From: an uncultured Bacilli bacterium
Lineage (GTDB): Bacteria > Bacillota_I > Bacilli_A > RF39 > UBA660
Assembly: GCA_934148875.1 (NCBI GenBank)
Contig: CAKPDJ010000011.1
Location: forward strand, 1 to 33,217
DNA: 33,217 bases
Reading direction: 5' to 3'
Part shown: one piece after another, positions 26,182-33,217 of the stretch
Layout: every line of letters starts with the position of its first letter
Numbering within the stretch: position 1 is the first letter of the stretch
Made by a program: the position numbers and the translations under genes
Notes under the pieces: model-generated
Told to the model about the DNA's origin: nothing
Databases searched by the model: none
What the model saw: the letters and a program-made list of their open reading frames with translations, nothing else

Positions 26182-26215
26182 AAAAAAGAAAAAACTTCAC
26201 ACTATGTGAAGTTTT
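26182..26215 (-). terminator. Terminator of rpsD
   Basis: On the minus strand, an 11-bp perfect stem AAAACTTCACA/TGTGAAGTTTT (26191-26201 with 26205-26215) with a 3-base loop is followed by a U run encoded by the A run 26182-26190. Confidence 0.9.
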
Positions 26216-26219
26216 AATC

Positions 26220-26822
26220 TTATCTGTTATAGAATTCAACGATTAATGATTCATTAATATCAGCGTTAAGTTCGCTTCTTTCAGGTAATCTTACTAATTT
26301 ACCTTCTAATTTCTTGTCGTCAAATGTAACAAATTCAACACGTTTAGTAACTTTTTCTAAAGATGCTTTAATAGCAGGATGTTCTTTAGAATTCTCTTTA
26401 ACAGCAACTACATCTCCAACTTTTACACGGTAAGATGGGATATCAACTTTGTTACCATTAACAGTAATATGACCATGGTTTACAAGTTGTCTAGCTCCAC
26501 GACGAGTAGTAGCTAAACCTAAACGATAAACAACGTTATCTAATCTAGATTCTAGTAATTTTAAGAAGTTTTCACCATGAATACCTTTTAATTTACCAGC
26601 CTCTTCGAAAGTTTTTCTAAATTGTCTTTCGTTTACTCCGTACATAAATCTAACTTTTTGTTTTTCTTTTAATTGTTCACCATAGTTTGATAATTTTCCT
26701 TTACGGTCTTGTCCGTGTTGTCCTGGACCATAAGGGCGACGTACTAATTCTTTGCCGCTTTCTAGAATTGAAAATCCAACTCTACGTGCTTGTTTGTTAA
26801 CAGAACCTGTGTATCTTGACAT
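26220..26822 (-). CDS. rpsD: 30S ribosomal protein S4
   Basis: 200 residues, with GAAGGAGGA before the ATG. It starts MSRYTGSVNKQARRVGFSI and includes YGPGQHGQDRKGKLSNYGEQL and the S4 domain SRLDNVVYRLGLATTRRGARQLVNHGHI, as in standard bacterial S4. S4 binds the 16S 5' domain early in assembly. In Bacillus it also represses its own mRNA through a structured leader; the leader here is about 150 bases. The gene stands alone, as in many Bacillota, outside the large ribosomal operons. Confidence 0.97.
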   Translation of the reverse strand: MSRYTGSVNKQARRVGFSILESGKELVRRPYGPGQHGQDRKGKLSNYGEQLKEKQKVRFMYGVNERQFRKTFEEAGKLKGIHGENFLKLLESRLDNVVYRLGLATTRRGARQLVNHGHITVNGNKVDIPSYRVKVGDVVAVKENSKEHPAIKASLEKVTKRVEFVTFDDKKLEGKLVRLPERSELNADINESLIVEFYNR

Positions 26823-26974
26823 AATGTCCTCCTTCGATATTTTGTCATAAACATCGAATGTATTAAACCATTTATTAGGGAGTCTATGTTTCAGATTTTC
26901 GCTAACAGTGAAGTTACTATTCGTTTCATAAACACATTAATAAATTTTTAATAGCACTGTTTGATGAATATGCA
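26823..26974 (-). promoter_or_regulatory. Long rpsD 5' leader, possible S4 autoregulation
   Basis: The perfect sigma-A promoter at 26981-27009 makes a leader of about 150 bases. Just before the ribosome-binding site a TTCGAT/ATCGAA hairpin (minus strand, 26858-26853 with 26838-26833) could control start access. This fits the known Firmicutes rpsD leader bound by S4, but I cannot confirm the pseudoknot. Confidence 0.5.
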
Positions 26975-26980
26975 GTTTAG

Positions 26981-27009
26981 ATTATATATAAAATAACGGT
27001 TTATGTCAA
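26981..27009 (-). promoter_or_regulatory. Strong sigma-A promoter of rpsD
   Basis: On the minus strand a perfect TTGACA (27009-27004), a 17-base spacer and a perfect TATAAT (26986-26981). Confidence 0.9.
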
Positions 27010-27121
27010 TCTTTTTATTAAAATTAGCCCTATTTTACTATTACTTTTATCTTTATATACTCAAAAATTTGGATTGATATTAGAATTTTGTCAAAAAAAG
27101 TAAGTAAAAATTATATTTATA

Positions 27122-27130
27122 TGGTAAAAT
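27122..27130 (+). promoter_or_regulatory. Extended -10 element of ezrA
   Basis: TGGTAAAAT (27122-27130), the same element seen before the murJ-like gene, lies 30 bases before the ezrA start. No clear -35 box is seen. The region 26990-27160 otherwise holds only the rpsD promoter and this site. Confidence 0.5.
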
Positions 27131-27160
27131 ATAATATATATATGATATGGAGGACTATTC

Positions 27161-28876
27161 ATGGGTGGTGTTTACTTATTAATTGGTACTTTCTTTATTA
27201 TTGCCGTTATATTAGTTACGGTAGTTTTAGTGCTTATTCAAAAACACAAATATAATACTTTCCGTAAAGAGGTAGAAGAATTAGATAAAGCTAAAAATAT
27301 GATAGCTAGTACTCCAGTTTTATCTGAACTTTCTAAGGTTGAATCTATTGTTAAAAATGATAAGATGGAAGAAAAGTATAAAAATTGGCAAAAACGTTTT
27401 GATGTTATTAAAGATGATAAAATTAATCAAATCAATGATATGATTAATGAACTTGATATTTCTACTAATCAGAAAAATTATAAAAATATCGATCATAAAC
27501 TTGCTAAAGTAGAAATGGAAATTTATAAAGTTAGGGAAAGTGCTAATGAATTACTTGGTGAAATTCAAGAAGTAACTATTAGTGAGGAAAAATATCGTAG
27601 TATTATTACTAAACTTAAAGCAAAATATCGTAGTCTTGTAAATGAGTTTAATTCTCATAAAACGGATTATGAAGATATTGGTGAAGCAATAGGATTACAG
27701 TTTGAAAATATTGAAAAACGTTTTCTAGATTTTGAAAATATTATGGAAAATAATGAATATGATGAGGTTGTTCATATAGTAAAAGCTCTTGATGCTATGA
27801 TAGATCATATGAGTATTGTGGTTGTTGAAGTTCCTAACTTAGTATTACTTGCTGAGAAGTTAATTCCTAAACGTATAGAGGAAATTATAACTTTATCTAA
27901 AGATATGGTTGATAAGGGTTATAATTTAGATTATTTAAATATTGATTATAATATGGAAGAATGTACTAAAAATATTAGTATTGTTTTAGATAGAATTCGT
28001 GTTCTTAATTTGGATGATTGTATGTTTGAATTAAAAACGGTTTTAGATTATCTAGATTCTATATTTAATAATTTTGATCAAGAAAAACTAGCTAGGAAAA
28101 ATTTTGAGGAATTATCTACTAGTTTTGAAAAAAATCTTAAGAAAACTAATCGTATTATGAAAGATATTTATAATCAATTAGACGATATTAAGGGAATGTA
28201 TGATTTAAATGATGATGATATTTCTGAACTCACTAATTTAAAGGAACGTCTTGCTAATATTACTAAAGATTACAAGAAAATGGTTGTAGAAGTAAATAAT
28301 GTAAGTAAACCATATTCATCTTTTTATCAACAGCTTGAAACGTTTAATTCTTTATTACAAGAATTAGAAAGTAATTTGGATGTTGCTTTAAAGTCTCTTG
28401 GTAGTATGTATGATGATGAAATTAGAGCAAGAGAACAGCTTGAAGAAATAGAAGATTTATTGAAACAATGTAAGATTAAGATACGTAGTTATAAATTACC
28501 AATAATTATTAATAATTATTTTATTGAACTTTCTGAAGCAAATGATGCAGTTGATGAAATAGTTAAAGAACTTGATAAAAAACCAATAATTATTAAAACG
28601 TTAAATACTAGAGTTGATACGGCAAGAGATTTAGTATTAAAACTTTATACTACTACTACTGAAATGATTAAAACAGCTCAGCTTGCTGAAATGGCTATTG
28701 TATATGGTAATCGTTATCGTAGTGAAATAAGAGAGATAGATAAAGGATTAGAAAATGCCGAAATGTTATATCATAAAGGCAATTATAAGGATGCTTTAGA
28801 AGTTTCTATATCATCTATAGAGTTAATAGAACCAGATATTAATAAAAAATTATTAAAGTTATATCAGGAAAGTTAG
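27161..28876 (+). CDS. ezrA: Septation ring formation regulator EzrA
   Basis: 571 residues, with GGAGGA at 27149-27154. One N-terminal membrane segment (about residues 4-27) is followed by a conserved linker (TPVLSELSKVESIVKNDKMEEKYKNW) and a cytoplasmic rod of spectrin-like helical repeats. Length and layout match EzrA (usually 560-575). EzrA sits in the membrane with its N-terminus outside, binds FtsZ and stops Z-rings forming at the poles, and also helps bring PBP1 to the septum. It has its own promoter and terminator. Confidence 0.92.
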   Translation: MGGVYLLIGTFFIIAVILVTVVLVLIQKHKYNTFRKEVEELDKAKNMIASTPVLSELSKVESIVKNDKMEEKYKNWQKRFDVIKDDKINQINDMINELDISTNQKNYKNIDHKLAKVEMEIYKVRESANELLGEIQEVTISEEKYRSIITKLKAKYRSLVNEFNSHKTDYEDIGEAIGLQFENIEKRFLDFENIMENNEYDEVVHIVKALDAMIDHMSIVVVEVPNLVLLAEKLIPKRIEEIITLSKDMVDKGYNLDYLNIDYNMEECTKNISIVLDRIRVLNLDDCMFELKTVLDYLDSIFNNFDQEKLARKNFEELSTSFEKNLKKTNRIMKDIYNQLDDIKGMYDLNDDDISELTNLKERLANITKDYKKMVVEVNNVSKPYSSFYQQLETFNSLLQELESNLDVALKSLGSMYDDEIRAREQLEEIEDLLKQCKIKIRSYKLPIIINNYFIELSEANDAVDEIVKELDKKPIIIKTLNTRVDTARDLVLKLYTTTTEMIKTAQLAEMAIVYGNRYRSEIREIDKGLENAEMLYHKGNYKDALEVSISSIELIEPDINKKLLKLYQES

Positions 28877-28899
28877 TTAATACTATCTTTCTTTTTTTT
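28868..28899 (+). terminator. Terminator of ezrA
   Basis: A 9-bp stem with one mismatch (28868-28876 with 28883-28891) and a run of eight T. It includes the ezrA stop codon. Confidence 0.8.
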
Positions 28900-28907
28900 G
28901 AATTTTA

Positions 28908-28916
28908 TGGTATTAT
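28908..28916 (+). promoter_or_regulatory. Extended -10 element of methyltransferase-like gene
   Basis: TGGTATTAT (28908-28916) lies about 24 bases before the GTG start at 28940. No strong -35 box is seen. Confidence 0.45.
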
Positions 28917-28939
28917 AAGTGCACTTTGAGGTGATACTA

Positions 28940-29488
28940 GTGGAAATTATTAAAATAAAAACAGTTGGTTATTCTTATACACCAGTTAGAAAGTATAATC
29001 CAATTGATGTTGTTTTAGATTTTATCGTTCAAAATTATCCAGTTAGTGAATATCCTAAAATATTGGAAATCGCTGCTGGTAATGGTAATTTAAGTAGTAA
29101 ATTAGCTAATTTATCTTATAAAGTAACAGCAATGGATCCTAGAACTAGATATAATCCTAATCTTAATTATGATGTTATAGCTGAACCTTTTTATCAGTAT
29201 ACTGATATTTCAGATTATGATTTAGGTATTGCGGTTCATCCTTGTGGTATTCATAAAGATATTATTCAAAATTTTAAATTAAATGAAAAAGCACTTTTCT
29301 TAATACCATGTTATATTCTTACTTGTGATAATAGTGAACTTACTTCTTATAAAAACGAAGATGCTTGGTTAGAACATTTAGAGGCTTTTAATCCTAAAAT
29401 GAAAAGAAAAAAATTTTTTGCTTCTGAAAATACTGAGCATGACTTTTTACTTGCTTCTTATCAAAATGCTTTTTATACTAAAAAATAA
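28940..29488 (+). CDS. Class I SAM-dependent methyltransferase-like protein
   Basis: 182 residues from GTG 28940, with GGTGAT at 28930-28935; an ORF from ATG 28919 has no ribosome-binding site. The SAM-binding motif ILEIAAGNGNLSSKLA and the following VTAMDPR acidic strand end are clear, and IAVHPCGIHKD lies where the catalytic motif would be expected. The substrate is not known, as no target-specific domain is seen. It is a short form of the fold. It ends in its own terminator. Confidence 0.75.
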   Translation: MEIIKIKTVGYSYTPVRKYNPIDVVLDFIVQNYPVSEYPKILEIAAGNGNLSSKLANLSYKVTAMDPRTRYNPNLNYDVIAEPFYQYTDISDYDLGIAVHPCGIHKDIIQNFKLNEKALFLIPCYILTCDNSELTSYKNEDAWLEHLEAFNPKMKRKKFFASENTEHDFLLASYQNAFYTKK

Positions 29489-29512
29489 ATTATTAAATAT
29501 TTTAAGTTTTGT

Positions 29513-29541
29513 GATAAGTATAGAAATATACTTATCTTTTT
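29513..29541 (+). terminator. Terminator with GAAA tetraloop
   Basis: A perfect 10-bp stem (29513-29522 with 29527-29536) capped by GAAA and followed by five T. Confidence 0.92.
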
Positions 29542-29549
29542 GTTATAAT
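29541..29549 (+). promoter_or_regulatory. Extended -10 promoter of nifS-thiI operon
   Basis: TGTTATAAT (TG 29541-29542, perfect TATAAT 29544-29549) lies 29 bases before the ATG at 29579. It begins at the T run of the previous terminator. Confidence 0.6.
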
Positions 29550-29578
29550 AAGAGCAGTTTTGATATGTAGGTGGTAAA

Positions 29579-30133
29579 ATGGATTGTTTTGTACCTTTAA
29601 AACTTGATGAGCCAATTGATATATCTAACCTATTAAAGGAGTTTGATTTACCTGTTAGAGTTATCAATTATTTAAAAAAAGAGACTTTTTATAGTGAAAA
29701 AACTTTTTATGACACAGTTAATAAATTTATTTTAGAACACACTAGTAATTATTTACTTCCTAATCATATGGTTATATTTTATCCACAAATTTTGGAAAGA
29801 AAAGCTAGTTGTGATTTAACCTGTAATTTATCAGGTGTTAAAATTAAAAAGAATTCTAATTATTATGTTTAATATCCTTTTATTGAGAGTTTACGTAATG
29901 GTAGATGTTATACTTTGAAAAAAAGGATTATAACTGAAGCTAGTTATCAAGATTGTCTTCCTAAAGATATAGCTACTTATGAAGAATGGTATTATAAAGT
30001 GAAAAATGCTTATTACAATGTTAATTCTGATGATATTATTGATTTTTATTTATTAAGTTGTGAATGTGGAGATAGTTGTTTAGAGTTATATCAACTTGGT
30101 CAAAGTAAAAAAAGAAAGAAAGTGATTTTATGA
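29579..30133 (+). pseudogene. Conserved-looking gene broken by one in-frame TAA
   Basis: From ATG 29579 the frame is open to TAA at 29870-29872 (97 residues) and then continues in the same frame to TGA at 30131-30133. Both halves look like parts of one protein: the first ends CDLTCNLSGVKIKKNSNYYV and the second goes on YPFIESLRNGRCYTLKKRII. A TTG at 29915 could start the second half, but no ribosome-binding site precedes it. A Cys-rich motif (CDLTC, CECGDSC) suggests a metal-binding fold. The last four bases overlap the nifS ATG. A CAA-to-TAA change would explain the stop. It could also be a sequencing error or a recoded stop. The function is not known. Confidence 0.65.
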
Positions 30134-31251
30134 TTTATTTAGATTATAGTGCAACAACACCTGCTAATAAAGAAGTAGTGGATGCTTTTAGTAAAGTTAG
30201 CTTGGACTATGTTGGTAATCCTAATTCGCTACATAAGCTTGGAGTTGATGCTAAAAAATTAATGGATGCTGCTTGTATGCAAGTTGCTGATTTGTTAGGA
30301 GTAAAAAGTAATGAAGTTATTTTTACGAGTGGAGCAAGTGAAGCAAATAATACAGCTATTATGGGAGTAATAGAAAAATATCCTAATAGAGGAAAACATA
30401 TTATTACTACTAGATTAGAACATTCTAGTGTACTTGAGTGTATGAACTATCTGGAAAATATTGGATATATAATTGATTATGTTAATATAAATGAAGATGG
30501 TTTAATTGACTTAAGTCATTTAAAAAGTTTACTTAGTAAAGATACAGTTTTGGTAAGTATATGTCACGTTAATAGTGAGGTTGGTATTAAGCAAAATATA
30601 AATGAAATCGGTAAAATATTAAAAAATTATCCAACTATTATTTTTCATGTTGATGGTACTCAAGCAGTTGGAAAAATTCCTGTTAACTTGGAAGATGTTG
30701 ATTTATATAGCTTTTCGGCACATAAGTTTTTTGGGCTTAAAGGTGTTGGGTGTTTAATTAAAAAAAATAATATTGAGATAGAACCACTTATTCATGGTGG
30801 TAAGAGTCAAACCAATTATCGTAGTGGAACACCAGCACTTGCTTTAATGGTTTCTACTTCTAAAGCGTTAAGACTTGCACTTAATGATTTTGATAAAAAA
30901 TATAATCATGTACTTGAACTTAGTAATATGTTAAAAAAAGAAATTTCTAAAATAGATGGTGTAGTGTTAAATAGTAATCAAAATTCTATTCCACATATAG
31001 TTAATATGAGTGTACTTGGCATAAAACCAGAAACAATGTTACATGCTTTGGAGGAATATGATATCTATATTTCTACTAAGACAGCTTGCTCTAAAGATAA
31101 TAGTGATTCTTTAACACTTACTACAATGGGAAAAGATTCAAGTATTAGCGGTCATTCTATTAGAGTTAGTATTAGTTATTTAACTACAGAAGAAGAAATC
31201 CACACATTTGTGGAAAAGTTAAAATTATGTATTAAAAAATTAAGATTTTAG
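30130..31251 (+). CDS. Cysteine desulfurase (NifS/IscS-like, NifZ type)
   Basis: 373 residues, overlapping the previous frame by four bases (ATGA). It removes sulfur from cysteine with pyridoxal phosphate and holds it as a persulfide. The PLP-binding Lys is at residue 199 in SAHKFFGLKGVGC and the active Cys at residue 320 in STKTACSKDNSD. The start, IYLDYSATTPANKEVVDAF, is typical. The next gene is thiI, and in Bacillus subtilis a dedicated NifZ desulfurase is paired with ThiI for s4U in tRNA, so the same use is likely here. Confidence 0.93.
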   Translation: MIYLDYSATTPANKEVVDAFSKVSLDYVGNPNSLHKLGVDAKKLMDAACMQVADLLGVKSNEVIFTSGASEANNTAIMGVIEKYPNRGKHIITTRLEHSSVLECMNYLENIGYIIDYVNINEDGLIDLSHLKSLLSKDTVLVSICHVNSEVGIKQNINEIGKILKNYPTIIFHVDGTQAVGKIPVNLEDVDLYSFSAHKFFGLKGVGCLIKKNNIEIEPLIHGGKSQTNYRSGTPALALMVSTSKALRLALNDFDKKYNHVLELSNMLKKEISKIDGVVLNSNQNSIPHIVNMSVLGIKPETMLHALEEYDIYISTKTACSKDNSDSLTLTTMGKDSSISGHSIRVSISYLTTEEEIHTFVEKLKLCIKKLRF

Positions 31252-31296
31252 TTAAATTTGTGGAAAAGTTTAAAAAATAGAAAGTTGGAGATAATA

Positions 31297-32481
31297 ATGG
31301 ATAGAGTAGTATTAATTAAATATGGAGAATTAACTACAAAAAAAGGTAATCGTAAATTTTTTATAAATACGTTATATCAAAATTTAAAAAAGAAACTTAA
31401 TAATCTTGATGTTAAAATTAGTCGTGATATTTCAAGAATGTATATTGAATTTTCTGATAGTGATTTAGACTTGGTTTTAAAAAAATTAAATCAAGTATTT
31501 GGAATTCATACTTATCAAGTTGCTTATAAGATAGAAACTGATAGTGAAGCTATTAAAAATTTAGCGGTTACTATAATGAAAAATAGAGTTGGTACATTTA
31601 AAGTAGAAACGAAACGTGCTAATAAAAATTTTCCTATTCAAAGTACAGAATTTAGTAGGCAACTTGGTGGATTGATTTTAAAAAATAATAATCAATTAAC
31701 TGTTGATGTACACAATCCAGATACTACTTTGATGATTGAAATACTTGATCGTTATACTTATTTATATACTGATAAATACTTTGGACTTGGTGGATATCCT
31801 GTTGGTACCCAACCTCGTGGAATGCTTATGTTAAGTGGTGGAATTGATTCACCGGTAGCTGGATATCTTGCTTTAAAACGTGGTGTCAAAATTGATGCAG
31901 TATATTTTGAAGCTATTCCACATACTAGTTTAGAAGCTAGAAATAAAGTTATTGATTTATCAAAAAAGTTATGTCAGTATACTGATCAAATTAGGTTACA
32001 TATAGTTCCTTTTACTAATATTCAAGAAGCTATATATAAAGAATGCAATCCTGAATACTGTATTACTATTATGCGTAGAATGATGTATCGTATAATGGAA
32101 AAACTTGCTAAAAGAAATAAAGGTTTAGTAATAATAAATGGTGAAAGTATTGGACAAGTTGCTAGTCAAACATTAACTAGTATGTCTGTTATTAATTCTG
32201 TTACTAATATGCCAGTTATTCGTCCTGTTGCTTGTTTAGATAAATTAGAGATAATTGATATAGCTAAAAAAATTGATACTTATGATATAAGTATTTTACC
32301 ATTTGAAGATTGCTGTACTATATTTGTACCTAAACATCCAGTTATTAATCCTAATTTACAGGAGTGTTTAATAAATGAAGAAAAGTTTGATTATAATAAG
32401 ATGATTGAAGATACAGTTAATAATGTAATGACAATTACTATTACAGAGAATATGGAAAAAGAGTTTAATAATTTGCTTTAA
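31297..32481 (+). CDS. thiI: tRNA 4-thiouridine synthase ThiI
   Basis: 394 residues from ATG 31297, with GGAG upstream; ATG is preferred to TTG/ATG forms near 31258, which have no ribosome-binding site. Order: N-terminal ferredoxin-like region, THUMP domain (about residues 60-165) and a PP-loop AMP-forming domain with SGGIDSPVAGYLALKRG. It activates U8 of tRNA for sulfur transfer. There is no C-terminal rhodanese domain, as in Bacillus ThiI, so the NifS-like partner upstream must supply sulfur directly. Confidence 0.95.
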   Translation: MDRVVLIKYGELTTKKGNRKFFINTLYQNLKKKLNNLDVKISRDISRMYIEFSDSDLDLVLKKLNQVFGIHTYQVAYKIETDSEAIKNLAVTIMKNRVGTFKVETKRANKNFPIQSTEFSRQLGGLILKNNNQLTVDVHNPDTTLMIEILDRYTYLYTDKYFGLGGYPVGTQPRGMLMLSGGIDSPVAGYLALKRGVKIDAVYFEAIPHTSLEARNKVIDLSKKLCQYTDQIRLHIVPFTNIQEAIYKECNPEYCITIMRRMMYRIMEKLAKRNKGLVIINGESIGQVASQTLTSMSVINSVTNMPVIRPVACLDKLEIIDIAKKIDTYDISILPFEDCCTIFVPKHPVINPNLQECLINEEKFDYNKMIEDTVNNVMTITITENMEKEFNNLL

Positions 32482-32512
32482 AAAATAGGTAAAAATTACC
32501 ATAGAAATATAT

Positions 32513-32541
32513 GTATTAATTATCGTTTTTTTCACAATCTA
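32513..32541 (+). promoter_or_regulatory. Possible sigma-G promoter of SASP gene
   Basis: GTATT (32513-32517), 17 bases and CAATCTA (32535-32541) resemble the sigma-G pattern GHATR-N17/18-CATNHTA with two mismatches. It lies 24 bases before the SASP start. The match is weak, but forespore control is expected for this gene. Confidence 0.35.
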
Positions 32542-32564
32542 TTAATGTATAGGAGGTGAAAGAA

Positions 32565-32774
32565 ATGAATCAATCAAATAACTCAATGAAGATGAGAGTA
32601 CCAGGTGCTAAACAAGCTATCGAAAAAATGAAATACGAAATCGCTAACGAATTTGGTGTAGCTTTAGGACCAGATACAACTTCTCGTGCTAATGGTAGCG
32701 TTGGTGGTGAAATCACTAGACGTTTAGTTCAATCAGGTATGAACAATATTAGTGGAAGTTACCAAAACAAATAA
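32565..32774 (+). CDS. Alpha/beta-type small acid-soluble spore protein
   Basis: 69 residues from ATG 32565, chosen over GTG 32556 because that GTG is inside the AGGAGGTG ribosome-binding site. The core KYEIANEFGVALGPDTTSRANGSVGGEITRRLV is the family signature, including the Glu-Phe (EFG) cleavage site for the GPR germination protease. These proteins coat DNA in the spore and protect it from UV and heat. The gene stands alone between thiI and a terminator. It is a strong marker that the organism can sporulate or did so recently. Confidence 0.97.
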   Translation: MNQSNNSMKMRVPGAKQAIEKMKYEIANEFGVALGPDTTSRANGSVGGEITRRLVQSGMNNISGSYQNK

Positions 32775-32800
32775 TTAAACTAAATAATTAACCGAGTTTA

Positions 32801-32834
32801 AATAAGATAGATTTTACTTTCTATCTTATTTTTT
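32801..32834 (+). terminator. Terminator of SASP gene
   Basis: A perfect 11-bp stem (32801-32811 with 32820-32830) and a T run. Confidence 0.88.
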
Positions 32835-32900
32835 GTATATAAGGAAAGTGCGTTTGGGTTATTTTTAAATAAAAACGCCTCAATAGAATCAAGCATACAT

Positions 32901-32940
32901 AAAAAAATTAAAGTTAAAACCTTTAATCTTTTTGTTTTTT
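32901..32940 (+). repeat. Hairpin upstream of TnpB gene
   Basis: A 13-bp stem with one mismatch (32901-32913 with 32921-32933), a 7-base loop and a T-rich tail. It could be a terminator or a left-end structure of the transposable element. A second possible palindrome (GCGTTT/AAACGC) lies near 32848-32876. No gene is seen in 32835-33044. Confidence 0.5.
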
Positions 32941-32982
32941 CATAAAGAATTTTCTTTTTGCATACAAAATGATATATTTCCG

Positions 32983-33011
32983 TTGACAAACAAATGTTTT
33001 ATTTTTATAAT
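32983..33011 (+). promoter_or_regulatory. Sigma-A promoter of tnpB
   Basis: A perfect TTGACA (32983-32988), a 17-base spacer and a perfect TATAAT (33006-33011). It is one of the two best promoters in the window. Confidence 0.88.
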
Positions 33012-33044
33012 AGTAAGACATAACCAGCAAGGGAGGATATCATC

Positions 33045-33217
33045 ATGTATAAAGCTTATAAATTCAGAATGTATTTAACTGATAATCAAAAAATATTAGT
33101 TCATAAAACATTTGGTTGTACAAGATTTGTATATAATTATTTCTTAGGTAAATGTAAGGAAAATGGTTATCAGAAAGCATATGATATGTGTAAAGAATTA
33201 AAAGAATTAATAATTGA
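33045..33217 (+). CDS. tnpB: TnpB/OrfB family RNA-guided nuclease, 3' end outside window
   Basis: 57 residues are visible from ATG 33045, with GGGAGGAT about 6 bases upstream. MYKAYKFRMYLTDNQKILVHKTFGCTRFVYNYFL is the typical start of the TnpB family from IS200/IS605 and IS607 elements (family starts KAYKFRLYPT..Q...). The catalytic RuvC part and the guide-RNA region at the 3' end lie outside the window. No TnpA gene is seen upstream in the window, so this may be a tnpB-only element. Confidence 0.85.
   Translation, partial: MYKAYKFRMYLTDNQKILVHKTFGCTRFVYNYFLGKCKENGYQKAYDMCKELKELII

Noticed and set aside
29870..29872. Reassigned TAA codon as explanation for the split gene
   Set aside because: TAA ends most other genes in the window (for example 5370, 22146, 32774), so a code change is not tenable.
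32798..32989. Minus-strand ORF of 63 codons between SASP and tnpB
   Set aside because: TTG start without ribosome-binding site; it overlaps the SASP terminator and the tnpB promoter.
1..33217. CRISPR array, tRNA or rRNA genes, prophage genes
   Set aside because: I looked for short regular repeats with spacers, tRNA-like cloverleafs, and phage structural genes and saw none; the repeats present are inside the surface-protein gene.

Overview
The window is very AT-rich DNA from a low-GC Gram-positive bacterium. It codes for EzrA, TyrRS with a T-box leader, TrmB, ribosomal protein S4, a NifS/ThiI pair, a MurJ-type flippase and FemAB-type ligases, all typical of Bacillota. A complete alpha/beta-type small acid-soluble spore protein and a Cse60-like protein point to a spore former or a recent descendant of one. 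UGA ends several genes and Trp is UGG, so the standard bacterial code applies. An uncultured gut-type Bacilli lineage is my best guess from composition and gene style; I cannot prove the taxon.

Layout. (1) 1-5793: the 3' part of a giant repetitive surface protein, open at the left edge, plus a small membrane-anchored partner, closed by a strong terminator. (2) 5860-8218: a Cse60-like sporulation protein, a DinB-type polymerase and an unknown protein with an HExxH motif. (3) 8227-10414: a minus-strand unknown gene and a divergent MurJ/SpoVB-like membrane protein. (4) 10525-17878: a C-tail-anchored unknown, then an operon of a MurJ/YtgP-like flippase and four tandem FemAB/MurM-type ligases, which probably build and export branched peptidoglycan precursors. 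(5) 18025-19105: an Rpn-type nuclease gene and a small minus-strand gene with coat-protein character. (6) 19161-22146: TrmB, then a lipoprotein / acidic protein / DUF948-like / YtxH-like operon. (7) 22147-25695: a decayed gene remnant, a T-box leader with tyrS, and a Lys-rich membrane protein with a propeller-like outer domain. (8) 25737-26822 (minus): a small membrane protein and rpsD with a long structured leader. (9) 27161-32481: ezrA, a methyltransferase-like gene, a gene broken by one in-frame stop, nifS and thiI. (10) 32565-33217: a spore SASP gene, then a TnpB-type transposon gene cut by the right edge.

Most of the window is housekeeping, with cell-envelope biogenesis as the strongest theme: flippases, ligases, EzrA, DUF948/YtxH and surface proteins. 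The parts most worth a second look are the four-ligase operon, the near-identical cassettes in the surface gene, the Lys-rich propeller protein and the in-frame stop upstream of nifS. I did not find a CRISPR array, tRNA or rRNA gene, prophage or clear defence island. Many genes use GGTGAT, the 3' half of the extended Shine-Dalgarno sequence, 3-4 bases before the start, and this helped decide several starts.
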